A DNA stretch of 64,000 nt, from the NCBI GenBank assembly GCA_036675275.1, contig JAKFFG010000023.1, positions 62,001 to 126,000 of the forward strand, in the 5' to 3' direction. This document shows, piece by piece, positions 33,983 through 42,165 of this stretch. Each line of letters begins with the position of its first letter. The first letter of the stretch is position 1. Position numbers and translations under genes: made by a program. The notes below the pieces were generated by a model. That model worked only from the letters and a program-made list of their open reading frames with translations. It searched no databases and was not told where the DNA came from. This DNA is from Pollutimonas sp036675275 (lineage in GTDB: Bacteria; Pseudomonadota; Gammaproteobacteria; Burkholderiales; Burkholderiaceae_B).

Positions 33983-34540
33983 TTACATCACGCGGCTACG
34001 GTATTCGTTGGTGCGTGTGTCGATTTCGATCTTGTCGCCGATATTGCAGAACAGCGGCACGTTGATCGTCATGTCGGTGTTGGTCTTGGCGGGCTTCAGT
34101 ACTTTACCCGAGGTGTCGCCTTTGACGGCAGGCTCGGTGTACATGATTTCACGTACGACTATTGTGGGAAGTTCGACGGAAATGGCACGGCCATCGTAGA
34201 ACACGACCTGTACTTGCATGCCTTCTTCAAGGTAGTTCAGGGCATCGCCCATGCTGTCCGATTCGACTTCGTGCTGGTTGAACTCTTCATCCATGAAGAC
34301 GTACATGGGATCAGCATAGTAGGAATAGGTGCAGTCCTTGTTCTCGAGCTGAACGACTTCGAATTTTTCGTCGGCCTTGGACACGGATTCGCTGCCGGAT
34401 CCGGTAAGCAGGTTCTTGAACTTCAGCTTGACGACAGCCGAGTTGCGGCCCGACTTGTTATATTCGGCTTTCTGTACTACCAGTGCGTCGTTACCTACTT
34501 TGACGACGTTTCCAACGCGCAATTCTTGTGCGGTTTTCAT
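33983..34540 (-). CDS. efp: translation elongation factor P, Arg32 type
   Basis: Relieves ribosome stalling at proline runs. 185 residues from the ATG at 34540 (MKTAQELRVGNVVKV); the frame is open 15 codons further but this start matches the family. The tip of the KOW-like domain reads NKSGRNS with Arg32, where EpmA-type EF-P has the modified lysine. Arg32 is the residue rhamnosylated by EarP, and earP is the next gene upstream. The C-terminal SPVFCNIGDK-like block (NVPLFCNIGDKIEIDTRTNEYRSRV) is intact. It is the last gene of the DUF2863-earP-efp run. Confidence 0.96.
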   Translation of the reverse strand: MKTAQELRVGNVVKVGNDALVVQKAEYNKSGRNSAVVKLKFKNLLTGSGSESVSKADEKFEVVQLENKDCTYSYYADPMYVFMDEEFNQHEVESDSMGDALNYLEEGMQVQVVFYDGRAISVELPTIVVREIMYTEPAVKGDTSGKVLKPAKTNTDMTINVPLFCNIGDKIEIDTRTNEYRSRVM

Positions 34541-34621
34541 ATATTCCAAAGACTCCGGGGGTTTGATTGCTCCGCCAGATGCCACTGCCGGGCCGAAGCA
34601 TTACTTACTAAACCGACTATT

Positions 34622-35737
34622 TTAACCCGATCGCTGCTTTTGCGTGCAAAAGTCGACAAGCGAGTAGGCCAAATCGGGATATTCGGCCAGTTTTTCACTG
34701 AATTTTGTGCAGCTGGATTGCCAATTTCGCCAGTTTTGCGGTGCCAGTGCCTCCTGCAGGCTCGCCGAAAATTCCTGCTCTTTGCCGGCATTCCAGTGTT
34801 GCATCAGCGCCTGTGCAACGGCTGGGTAGCCGGACTGGTCGAGCCAGGCTTGCAATTTCACCATATGGACGCCCGCTTCCTGAGCGTATATCTGCCAGAC
34901 CAGGGGTTTGCCCGCCCATACAGCGCGAACCAATGAATCTTCACCCCGTACAAAGTTCAGGTCGCTGCTCCAGAGCAACAGGTCGAAGCGCGCTTGATCG
35001 ATAAACGGTATTTCGTGGATATGCAAATGTTCGCTCTGCTTGGCCAAAAGCGACGGGTATATGCCCCTGGGCACGAGCAGCAAGGTTGGACTACCCTCGC
35101 TATTCAGGGCGCCAAGCAGCGCCTGGGCGGGCGCGTCGGGATAGCAGAACAGGAAGATTAGGCGTGCCCCTTGTTCCAGGCGGCGGATTTGCTCGTCTGG
35201 CACATTGAGCACTTTCATCAGGTCCAGGCGCTGCCTGGGATTCGCTATCCACCGATCGCGCGCCGACAACAAACCGGGCTCGCGCAGCAAGCCGCCGGTT
35301 CGCGGCGTAAACCCAGGAAAGAAAAAATATTTGCGCAGGCCATTGGGCTGCAGGGAGGGAAGCCCGTGGCAGGATTCCACCCAGCTTTCGGCGCTCAAAT
35401 ATTCCAGGTTGATCCACAGGCTGTTTCGCTGCGCCATGGAGGCGACGAAGCAGCGCGGGGGATCGCAGGCGAAGGCTTCGATGACGACGGCGTGCGGTTG
35501 CAGTTCGGGCGCTGGATCGGTCCAGTGCACGATATGGACGCCATCGATGTACTGCGACACTTCTTGCGTGCGTAGCAGGGGTGCGATACGCGAAAAACTG
35601 TGCAAATCATCGACCCACAGCCGGACTTCGGGCTGTTGCGCTTGCTTCGCCAATTGCCTGGCCAGGCGCCAACACACGCCGATGTCGCCAAAGTTGTCGA
35701 CGACACGGCAGAATATGTCGAAGCTCAGTGCGGGCAT
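34622..35737 (-). CDS. earP: EF-P arginine rhamnosyltransferase
   Basis: Transfers rhamnose from dTDP-rhamnose to Arg32 of EF-P. 371 residues, GT-B fold (formerly DUF2331). The family N-terminus FDIFCRVVDNFGDIGVCWRLARQL carries the two functional aspartates (Asp14, Asp18), and RGEDSLVRAVWAGKPLVWQIY near residue 264-284 carries Glu266 in the donor-binding motif. The ATG directly follows the stop of the DUF2863 gene. Substrate protein EF-P is encoded 81 bp downstream, the usual pairing. Confidence 0.95.
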   Translation of the reverse strand: MPALSFDIFCRVVDNFGDIGVCWRLARQLAKQAQQPEVRLWVDDLHSFSRIAPLLRTQEVSQYIDGVHIVHWTDPAPELQPHAVVIEAFACDPPRCFVASMAQRNSLWINLEYLSAESWVESCHGLPSLQPNGLRKYFFFPGFTPRTGGLLREPGLLSARDRWIANPRQRLDLMKVLNVPDEQIRRLEQGARLIFLFCYPDAPAQALLGALNSEGSPTLLLVPRGIYPSLLAKQSEHLHIHEIPFIDQARFDLLLWSSDLNFVRGEDSLVRAVWAGKPLVWQIYAQEAGVHMVKLQAWLDQSGYPAVAQALMQHWNAGKEQEFSASLQEALAPQNWRNWQSSCTKFSEKLAEYPDLAYSLVDFCTQKQRSG

Positions 35738-36946
35738 TCAATGAAAGTGGACGGGCGCCAGATCAGTTTCTTCCGGGAGTTCGGGGTGCATCATTTCGCC
35801 TTGTGCGTTGGGGAAATACGGCGCCCCGCAATCGTCGCAGAATTCGGCCGGATGAACGCCGGGCAAGCGCCGCACGTCGCCCACGCCCTGTTCCTTCAGC
35901 AACGCGGCGATTTCGTCGGGTATGTCTATGGTTTCATCTTCCGTGTCGTCGGTTGCGGCTTCTTCTTTGCTCAGCACAGGCCAGATGCATCCGTAAATGA
36001 CCTCGTTGCTGTGGCGGGTACTGAAACCGACCCTGTATTCTTCAATGGTGGTGGCGCCGCAGCCTGTGATGACGGCGCGCAAGTCGTCTCCCGGCAGGTG
36101 GGCGGCCGTTTGCAGCCACGTGACCGCGGCCTTGAGCGCAAGAGGGCGTATGCGGCGGTCGGCTTCGCGGCTGTTCATATAGTAGGCATCGGGCTGCAGG
36201 AATTCCATGTAGCAGCCGGTGAACAGGGGAGTGAAGACTTCCGCGCTGGCTTTCTCCCAGGCCTCCTGGCATGACTGGCGCACGGCTATGGCGTCGTCCT
36301 GCGGCGTTTGCCACCGGAACAAGGCCTGGCCTTTAGGAACGACGATGACGCCGACGGCGAAGCGCGCATCGGCCAGCATGCCTTCGGGTTCGGCAGGCTT
36401 GTTGATGGTGCAGACCTCGGAGGACGCCTCCAGCGCCAGCTGGGCCAGGCGCTGCGTCCATGCATGGGTTTCCTGGAACGATTGCGGCATCTGGTCGAAA
36501 TTGACTAGCGCCGGTATGAGCGCCATGCGTGCGCCTTCTGCGACGATATGATCTTGCAGATGGCGGGCCAGGGCATGGCTCTGGGCAGCCGTAAGGTCGC
36601 CCTCGGGCAGCTGATAGCGGGTCCAGGCCACGACGGGAGCTGAAAACAACAGCGCATCGTATTCGGTGCCTTGATGCACGATGATGGTCGACTCGGACAT
36701 GGTCTCGGCTTGCTCGACCAGAATTTCGTAAGCGTTCAGGTCGTTGGCGAGCAAGTGTTCAAGGACACTTTCGATTGTTTTGTTTTTCTTGCCGGACAGC
36801 AGCTTGTTCAGTTGCGTACCGATCAGGTTTTCCCAATAGATGTCTTCCAGACGGCTACCGGAACGTGCCAGGGCAAGCGTCAGGGTGACAAGGCGTTGCG
36901 CGTCGCGAGACAAACGGGAGGCGGGGGCGGCAGGCATACGAGGCAT
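35738..36946 (-). CDS. DUF2863-family protein
   Basis: About 402 residues, function unknown, family restricted to betaproteobacteria. The N-terminus SRLSRDAQRLVTLTLALARSGSRLEDIYWENLI is characteristic. The C-terminal part contains FCDDCGAPYFPNAQGEMMHPELPEE, a single CxxC pair suggesting metal binding. An acidic stretch (DDTEDETIDIPDE) lies near residue 340. The start at 36946 lacks a clear ribosome-binding site; an ATG three codons later is an alternative. Its stop abuts the earP start, so it is co-transcribed with earP and efp; whether it serves EF-P modification is unknown. Confidence 0.85.
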   Translation of the reverse strand: MPRMPAAPASRLSRDAQRLVTLTLALARSGSRLEDIYWENLIGTQLNKLLSGKKNKTIESVLEHLLANDLNAYEILVEQAETMSESTIIVHQGTEYDALLFSAPVVAWTRYQLPEGDLTAAQSHALARHLQDHIVAEGARMALIPALVNFDQMPQSFQETHAWTQRLAQLALEASSEVCTINKPAEPEGMLADARFAVGVIVVPKGQALFRWQTPQDDAIAVRQSCQEAWEKASAEVFTPLFTGCYMEFLQPDAYYMNSREADRRIRPLALKAAVTWLQTAAHLPGDDLRAVITGCGATTIEEYRVGFSTRHSNEVIYGCIWPVLSKEEAATDDTEDETIDIPDEIAALLKEQGVGDVRRLPGVHPAEFCDDCGAPYFPNAQGEMMHPELPEETDLAPVHFH

Positions 36947-37030
36947 AAGACAATACAAGTTGGTTAGGAGACTAGTGTAACGCTCTCCTCGTCTTTGTGG
37001 GACAGGCGCGGCGGCGGGTCTGCCGTTCAT

Positions 37031-37064
37031 AAAAAAGCTCCCGGGGCAGAACCCCGGGAGCTTT
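37031..37064 (-). terminator. rho-independent terminator of acnB
   Basis: AAAGCTCCCGGGG and CCCCGGGAGCTTT form a 13-bp perfect stem with a 5-base loop, followed on the minus strand by TTT. It lies 28 bp past the acnB stop and isolates it from the DUF2863-earP-efp promoter region (36947-37030). Confidence 0.9.
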
Positions 37065-37091
37065 GTTTGTGCCGGCAGTGTTGCAGCCGGA

Positions 37092-39677
37092 CTATACGCT
37101 GACTGAGTCGGCGATCTCCTTGAAATCTTCAATCTGGTCGAAGTTCATGTAGCGGTAGATCTCGGCGCCATTCTGACTGAGCACACCCATGTCGGCCATG
37201 TACTCTTCCTTGGTCGGAATGCGGCCCAGGCGCGAGCAAATGGCAGCCAGTTCGGCAGAACCCAGGAAGACAAACGAGTTCTTGCCCAGGCGATTCGGGA
37301 AATTGCGCGTGCTGGTCGACATGACGGTAGCGCCTTCCCGTACCTGTGCCTGGTTGCCCATGCACAGCGAGCAGCCCGGCATTTCCATGCGCGCGCCTGC
37401 ACTGCCCAGGACGCCGTAATGGCCTTCTTCGGTAAGTTGCTTTTGATCCATCTTGGTCGGAGGCGCAACCCACAGCTTGGTCGGCATATCGCGCTTGCCT
37501 TCCAGCAGCTTGGACGCCGCGCGGAAGTGCCCGATATTGGTCATGCAGCTGCCGATGAAGACTTCGTCGATCACTGTGCCGGAAACGTCCGACAGCGTTT
37601 TTACGTCGTCGGGGTCGTTCGGGCAGGCGACAATGGGCTCGTGCACGTCGGCAAGATCGATTTCGATGACGGCTGCGTATTCCGCGTCTGCATCGGGCGC
37701 CAGCAGTTGCGGGTTGTCCAGCCATGCCTGCATGGCCTTGATGCGGCGACCCAGCGTGCGTTCATCTTCGTATCCATTGGCAATCATCCATTTGAGCAGG
37801 GTGATATTGCTGTTGATGTATTCGATGATGGGTTCTTTGCTGAGGTGCACCGTGCAGCCCGCGGCCGAGCGTTCCGCCGAAGCGTCCGACAGCTCGAATG
37901 CCTGTTCCACCTTGAGGTTGGGCAAGCCTTCGATTTCGAGAATACGGCCCGAGAAAATGTTTTTCTTGCCTTGAGTTTCGATCGTCAGCAGACCCTGCTT
38001 GATGGCGTACAAGGGAATGGCGTTGACCAGATCGCGCAAGGTAACGCCGGGACGCAGTTCGCCCTTGAATCGCACGAGGACCGATTCGGGCATATCCAGT
38101 GGCATGACGCCCGTGGCCGCCGCGAATGCCACCAGGCCGGAGCCGGCCGGGAAGCTGATGCCGATGGGGAAACGGGTGTGCGAATCGCCGCCTGTGCCCA
38201 CGGTGTCGGGCAGCAGCATGCGGTTCAGCCACGAGTGGATGATGCCGTCGCCGGGACGCAGCGAAATGCCGCCGCGGGTGCTGATGAAGGCGGGCAGTTC
38301 GTGGTGGGTTTTTACGTCTACCGGTTTAGGATAGGCGGCGGTATGGCAGAACGACTGCATGACCAGGTCGGCCGAGAAGCCCAGGCAGGCCAGGTCTTTA
38401 AGTTCGTCGCGGGTCATGGGGCCCGTGGTGTCCTGGCTGCCCACCGACGTCATCTTCGGCTCGCAGTAGGTGCCCGGACGCATGCCGCGGCCTTCGGGCA
38501 GGCCGCAGGCACGGCCGACCATTTTCTGTGCCAGAGTGTAGCCCTTGCCGGTATCGGCGGGAACCTGAGGCAGGCGGAACAGCGTCGACACTGGCAGGCC
38601 GAGTGCTTCGCGGGCCTTGGCCGTGAGGCCGCGTCCGATGATCAGGGGAATACGGCCACCGGCGCGCGCTTCGTCGAACAGTACGTCCGACTTGACCTTG
38701 AATTCAGCGATGATTTCGCCGTTCTTCAGGGCTACGCCGTCGTATGGGCGCAGTTCGATGACGTCGCCCATGTTCATCTTGCTTACGTCGAGCTCGATAG
38801 GCAGCGCGCCGGCGTCTTCCATGGTGTTGTAGAAGATGGGTGCGATCTTGCCGCCCAGGCAGACGCCGCCGAAGCGTTTGTTGGGGACGAAGGGAATGTC
38901 TTCGCCGGTGTGCCAGAGCACCGAGTTGGTGGCTGATTTACGCGATGAACCCGTGCCGACCACGTCGCCCACATAAGCGATGAGGTTGCCCTTTTGCTTG
39001 AGGCTGTCGATGAACTTGATGGGTCCGATTTTCCCGGGCTGCTCGGGCTCGATGCCGGGACGCGGATTCTTGAGCATGGCCAGGGCATGCAGTGGAATGT
39101 CGGGGCGGCTCCATGCGTCGGGAGCGGGAGACAGGTCATCGGTATTGGTTTCGCCGCTTACCTTGAATACAGTAAGCGTGAGGCTTTGGGGGACTTCGGG
39201 ACGGCTGGTGAACCATTCGGCGTCGGCCCAGCTCTGCAGGATGGCGCTGGCGTACTTGTTGCCCTTGTCGGCTTTGTCTTTCACGTCATGGAAGGCATCG
39301 AACACCAGCAGGGTCTTCTTCAGGCCTTCAGCGGCAACGTCGGCGAGCGTATCGTTGTCGAGAAGATCGACCAGCGGGCTGATGTTATAGCCGCCAAGCA
39401 TGGTGCCCAGCAGCTCAGTGGCGTGCTTGGCGTCGATGAGAGGACAGACTTCCTTGCCCAGGGCAATGGCGGCCAGGTAGGACGCCTTTACTTTGGCGGC
39501 ATCATCGACACCGGCAGGGACGCGATGCGTGATGAGGTCGACCAGGAACGCTTCTTCGCCCGCTGGCGGGGCCTTGAGCAGCTCGATCAGATCGGCGGTT
39601 TGCTGTGGGGAAAGAGGAAGAGGAGGGATGCCTGACGCGGCGCGCTCGGCAACATGTTGGCGGTATGAGTCCAGCAT
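37092..39677 (-). CDS. acnB: bifunctional aconitate hydratase B / 2-methylisocitrate dehydratase
   Basis: Interconverts citrate and isocitrate in the TCA cycle and can hydrate 2-methylaconitate. 861 residues from the ATG at 39677 (MLDSYRQHVAERAASGIPPLPLSPQQTADLIELLK, the AcnB HEAT-like start). Fe-S ligands lie in VFIGSCMTNIGHFRAA and in EMPGCSLCMGNQ near the C-terminus. AcnB order of domains (HEAT, swivelling domain at the N-terminus) is kept. A palindrome shared with the mdh-gntR region lies 78 bp upstream, and a strong terminator follows. Confidence 0.96.
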   Translation of the reverse strand: MLDSYRQHVAERAASGIPPLPLSPQQTADLIELLKAPPAGEEAFLVDLITHRVPAGVDDAAKVKASYLAAIALGKEVCPLIDAKHATELLGTMLGGYNISPLVDLLDNDTLADVAAEGLKKTLLVFDAFHDVKDKADKGNKYASAILQSWADAEWFTSRPEVPQSLTLTVFKVSGETNTDDLSPAPDAWSRPDIPLHALAMLKNPRPGIEPEQPGKIGPIKFIDSLKQKGNLIAYVGDVVGTGSSRKSATNSVLWHTGEDIPFVPNKRFGGVCLGGKIAPIFYNTMEDAGALPIELDVSKMNMGDVIELRPYDGVALKNGEIIAEFKVKSDVLFDEARAGGRIPLIIGRGLTAKAREALGLPVSTLFRLPQVPADTGKGYTLAQKMVGRACGLPEGRGMRPGTYCEPKMTSVGSQDTTGPMTRDELKDLACLGFSADLVMQSFCHTAAYPKPVDVKTHHELPAFISTRGGISLRPGDGIIHSWLNRMLLPDTVGTGGDSHTRFPIGISFPAGSGLVAFAAATGVMPLDMPESVLVRFKGELRPGVTLRDLVNAIPLYAIKQGLLTIETQGKKNIFSGRILEIEGLPNLKVEQAFELSDASAERSAAGCTVHLSKEPIIEYINSNITLLKWMIANGYEDERTLGRRIKAMQAWLDNPQLLAPDADAEYAAVIEIDLADVHEPIVACPNDPDDVKTLSDVSGTVIDEVFIGSCMTNIGHFRAASKLLEGKRDMPTKLWVAPPTKMDQKQLTEEGHYGVLGSAGARMEMPGCSLCMGNQAQVREGATVMSTSTRNFPNRLGKNSFVFLGSAELAAICSRLGRIPTKEEYMADMGVLSQNGAEIYRYMNFDQIEDFKEIADSVSV

Positions 39678-39754
39678 TATGCATGCCCTTTTATTCGATG
39701 ATGAATGAAATATTGCTTCCCTCAATTGTAGAAGGAAGGGCGGCCGGAAGCAAT

Positions 39755-39777
39755 TGTCTTATATCTTATATAAGACA
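39755..39777. promoter_or_regulatory. GntR-type operator upstream of acnB
   Basis: TGTCTTATA-N5-TATAAGACA, a 23-bp interrupted palindrome, 78 bp before the acnB start. The surrounding 33 bases (39751-39783) match 49443-49475, between mdh and the GntR-type gene, at all but one position. The conserved spacer as well as the arms argues for one regulator, presumably the GntR protein encoded at 49571. Confidence 0.75.
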
Positions 39778-39802
39778 TAAGAGGCGGGTTTGTGGCGACG
39801 AA

Positions 39803-39869
39803 GCCAATATTCGCGGTGGAATCAGTCCATCTTTGGCGATGATGCCAACACCGCGGTGGAATCAGCCCA
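39803..39869. repeat. imperfect 40-bp tandem duplication at the end of the GNAT gene
   Basis: Two units (39803-39829 and 39844-39869) share GCGGTGGAATCAG and flanking bases, start GCCAA and end CCA. The second unit covers the last codons and stop of the GNAT gene; the first lies just beyond it. It looks like a small local duplication and has no evident function. Confidence 0.55.
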
Positions 39870-40137
39870 GCAGGTCGGCGTATTCGGGATGCCGCTTTAT
39901 ATACGCTGCGGCATAGGAGCACAGCGCACGTACCTTCCAGCCATTTTCCCGGGCAGTATCAAGCGCATATCGCGTGAGATCGGCGGCAATGCCGCGCCCG
40001 CCTACAGCTTCGGGCACGCCGGTATGGGAGATGACCATCACTCCGTCTTGCAGTTGGTAATCCAGTACGCTGAGGATGCCGTCCTCCACCCATTCAAAAC
40101 GTTGCAGGCTGGAGTTGTTCTCGATGCTACGGCTCAT
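39862..40137 (-). CDS. small GNAT-family N-acetyltransferase (YidJ/Gcn5-like)
   Basis: 91 residues. The core GVMVISHTGVPEAVGGRGIAADLTRYALDTARENGWKVRALCSYAAAYIKRHPEY is the short, single-domain acetyltransferase type in which GGRGIA binds acetyl-CoA. AGGAG lies 6 bases before the ATG at 40137. Substrate unknown. It lies 28 bp downstream of the small membrane protein gene on the same strand. Confidence 0.87.
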   Translation of the reverse strand: MSRSIENNSSLQRFEWVEDGILSVLDYQLQDGVMVISHTGVPEAVGGRGIAADLTRYALDTARENGWKVRALCSYAAAYIKRHPEYADLLG

Positions 40138-40165
40138 TGCGGCTCCTGGACAGTGTTGTAGGTGA

Positions 40166-40564
40166 TCAGGCATTCATTGTAAGCAGGATCAGCGCCCACA
40201 GCACGAGCATGGCGCCCATACCGATAAAGCAGCCGGCCCACAGGCCGATCACCGGCCATTTGATCCCGATCGGGACGTTGGCCGGGTCAACATGGGGAAG
40301 TAGCCTGTTCGCTTCGCCTGCAACCCAGAATTTGCTTTTGGGAAACGCAAGCCGCAGAAAGTAGTCGAGCAGGATGGCCGCGCGTATCGACAAGGGGTAG
40401 CGCTCCCAGGGCTGGTGCTTCAAATAGGGGTGGCGCAGGACTTCGTTGGTCTTTCTGAGCCGGAACAGCAGCAGGACGAACGCTGAAACAAGAGAGGTCA
40501 GTGCGCATGCCACCAACAATGTGAAGCTGAAGGGAAGGGCATACAGGACAAAAGTTTGAAACAT
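40166..40564 (-). CDS. hypothetical membrane protein
   Basis: 132 residues, not recognised. A long N-terminal hydrophobic stretch (residues 4-34), a basic middle segment (RLRKTNEVLRHPYLKHQPWERYPLS), a short amphipathic part and a C-terminal membrane helix (WPVIGLWAGCFIGMGAMLVLWALILL). No catalytic motif is visible. It may share a transcript with the GNAT gene. The start ATG lacks a clear ribosome-binding site. The 122 bp to prpD hold two short hairpins and a CCCTTTT on the minus strand, a weak terminator at best. Confidence 0.65.
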   Translation of the reverse strand: MFQTFVLYALPFSFTLLVACALTSLVSAFVLLLFRLRKTNEVLRHPYLKHQPWERYPLSIRAAILLDYFLRLAFPKSKFWVAGEANRLLPHVDPANVPIGIKWPVIGLWAGCFIGMGAMLVLWALILLTMNA

Positions 40565-40686
40565 ATAGGCTTAGGACTATGGCATTTGGAAAGTAAAAGG
40601 GAACGCGCTTGCCGGGGTTGGCCTGCCTGATGCAGGCAATGCAACGCCGAAGGCGCATGATACCGCCTGCAGCGCCACCCTGTGCG

Positions 40687-42129
40687 TCAGATGACGTAGA
40701 GGTCTACGTATTCGTGCACCGGCATGGTTTCCAGCGCCTTTTGGTCCAACGACACGTTCAAGATCTGTTGTTGCTGTTTCGATGGGAAGCGGCGCGCGAG
40801 ATTCGTGCGGAACTTTGCTTCCAGCAATGGCATGCCGTCGTTGCGGCGCCGTTTGTGGCCAATAGGGTACTCGCACACGATTTCATCCAGCGTGCTGCCG
40901 TCATTGAACTCCACGGTCAATGCGTTGGCGATCGAGCGCTTATCGGGATCGTGGTAATCGGCGGTGAAGGCAGGGTCTTCGACGCAGACCATTTTGTCGC
41001 GCAGCGTATCGATGCGCGGATCGGCAGCGATGGCGTCTTCGTAGTCGCCGGCGGTAAGGCGTCCGAACAGCACAGGGACCGCCACCATATATTGTATGCA
41101 ATGATCCCGGTCGGCCGGGTTATCCAGCGGCCCCTTCTTGTCGATAATGCGCATGCAGGCCTCGTGCGTCCGTATCGTGACTCTCTTGATATCGCCAGCA
41201 GTTTTGCCGCGTGCTTGCAGTTTCTGATGGATGTCCATTGCGCATTCCACCGCCGTCTGCGCATGGAATTCGGCCGGGAAGGATATCTTGAACAGCACGT
41301 TTTCCATGACATAGCTGCCGTAGGGCCGCTGGAACTTGAAAGGCTGGCCTTTGAACAGTACGTCGTAGAAGCCCCAGGTTTTCGCCGATAGAACCGAGGG
41401 ATATCCCATTTCACCGGTTTTTGCGATAAGAGCCAGGCGTACGGCGCGGCTGGTGGCGTCTCCGGCGGCCCAGCTTTTGCGGCTGCCGGCGTTGGGCGCA
41501 TGGCGATAAGTGCGCAGGCTTTGGCCGTCGACCCAGGCCAGCGACACCGCATTAAGGGTTTCATCTTGCGTCAAGCCCAGCAGCTGGGACACCACCGCCG
41601 TGGAAGCCACCTTGACCAGTACGACGTGGTCCAGGCCGACCTTGTTGAATGAATTCTCGAGTGCAATGCAGCCCTGGATCTCATGAGCCTTGATCATGGC
41701 GGTCAGGACGTCGCGCATGGTGAGCGGCGCCTTGCCTGCGGCAATGGCGTTGCGCGAGAGCCAGTCGGCCGTAGCCAGGATGCCGCCCAGGTTGTCGGAC
41801 GGGTGACCCCATTCCGCGGCCAGCCAGGTGTCGTTGAAATCGAGCCAGCGTATCATCGCGCCGATGTTGAAGGCTGCCTGCACAGGATCCAGCTGGAATT
41901 GGGTGCCGGGCACTTTGGCGCCGTTGGGCACCGCCGTGCCGGGAACGATGGGCCCGAGCAGTTTGGTGCAGGCGGGATACTCCAGGGCCTCCAGGCCGCA
42001 GCCCAGCGTGTCGATCAGGCACAGGCGCGCGGTGTCGTAGGCAAGTGCAGAGTCGATCTCGTAGCGCTGAACATAATTGACAATGTCGGTCAGGACTGGG
42101 TCCCAGCTGGGACGATAGTCTACTTTCAT
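40687..42129 (-). CDS. prpD: 2-methylcitrate dehydratase
   Basis: Dehydrates 2-methylcitrate in propionate catabolism. 480 residues of the MmgE/PrpD family: ARLCLIDTLGCGLEAL, IRWLDFNDTWLAAEWGHPSDNLGGILA, IKAHEIQGCIALENSFNKVGLDHVVLVKVAS, YRHAPNAGSRKSWAAGDATSRAVRLA. It is the last gene of prpB-prpC-acnD-prpF-prpD, 36 bp after prpF. Its presence with AcnD and PrpF gives two alternative dehydratases for the same step. Confidence 0.94.
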   Translation of the reverse strand: MKVDYRPSWDPVLTDIVNYVQRYEIDSALAYDTARLCLIDTLGCGLEALEYPACTKLLGPIVPGTAVPNGAKVPGTQFQLDPVQAAFNIGAMIRWLDFNDTWLAAEWGHPSDNLGGILATADWLSRNAIAAGKAPLTMRDVLTAMIKAHEIQGCIALENSFNKVGLDHVVLVKVASTAVVSQLLGLTQDETLNAVSLAWVDGQSLRTYRHAPNAGSRKSWAAGDATSRAVRLALIAKTGEMGYPSVLSAKTWGFYDVLFKGQPFKFQRPYGSYVMENVLFKISFPAEFHAQTAVECAMDIHQKLQARGKTAGDIKRVTIRTHEACMRIIDKKGPLDNPADRDHCIQYMVAVPVLFGRLTAGDYEDAIAADPRIDTLRDKMVCVEDPAFTADYHDPDKRSIANALTVEFNDGSTLDEIVCEYPIGHKRRRNDGMPLLEAKFRTNLARRFPSKQQQQILNVSLDQKALETMPVHEYVDLYVI

Positions 42130-42165
42130 TTGGGTTCGGCCTCCGGATAACGGTCGGTAAGATGC

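Noticed and set aside
40565..40686. Terminator after prpD
   Set aside because: Two short hairpins and a CCCTTTT are present on the minus strand, but neither hairpin is followed directly by a T run.
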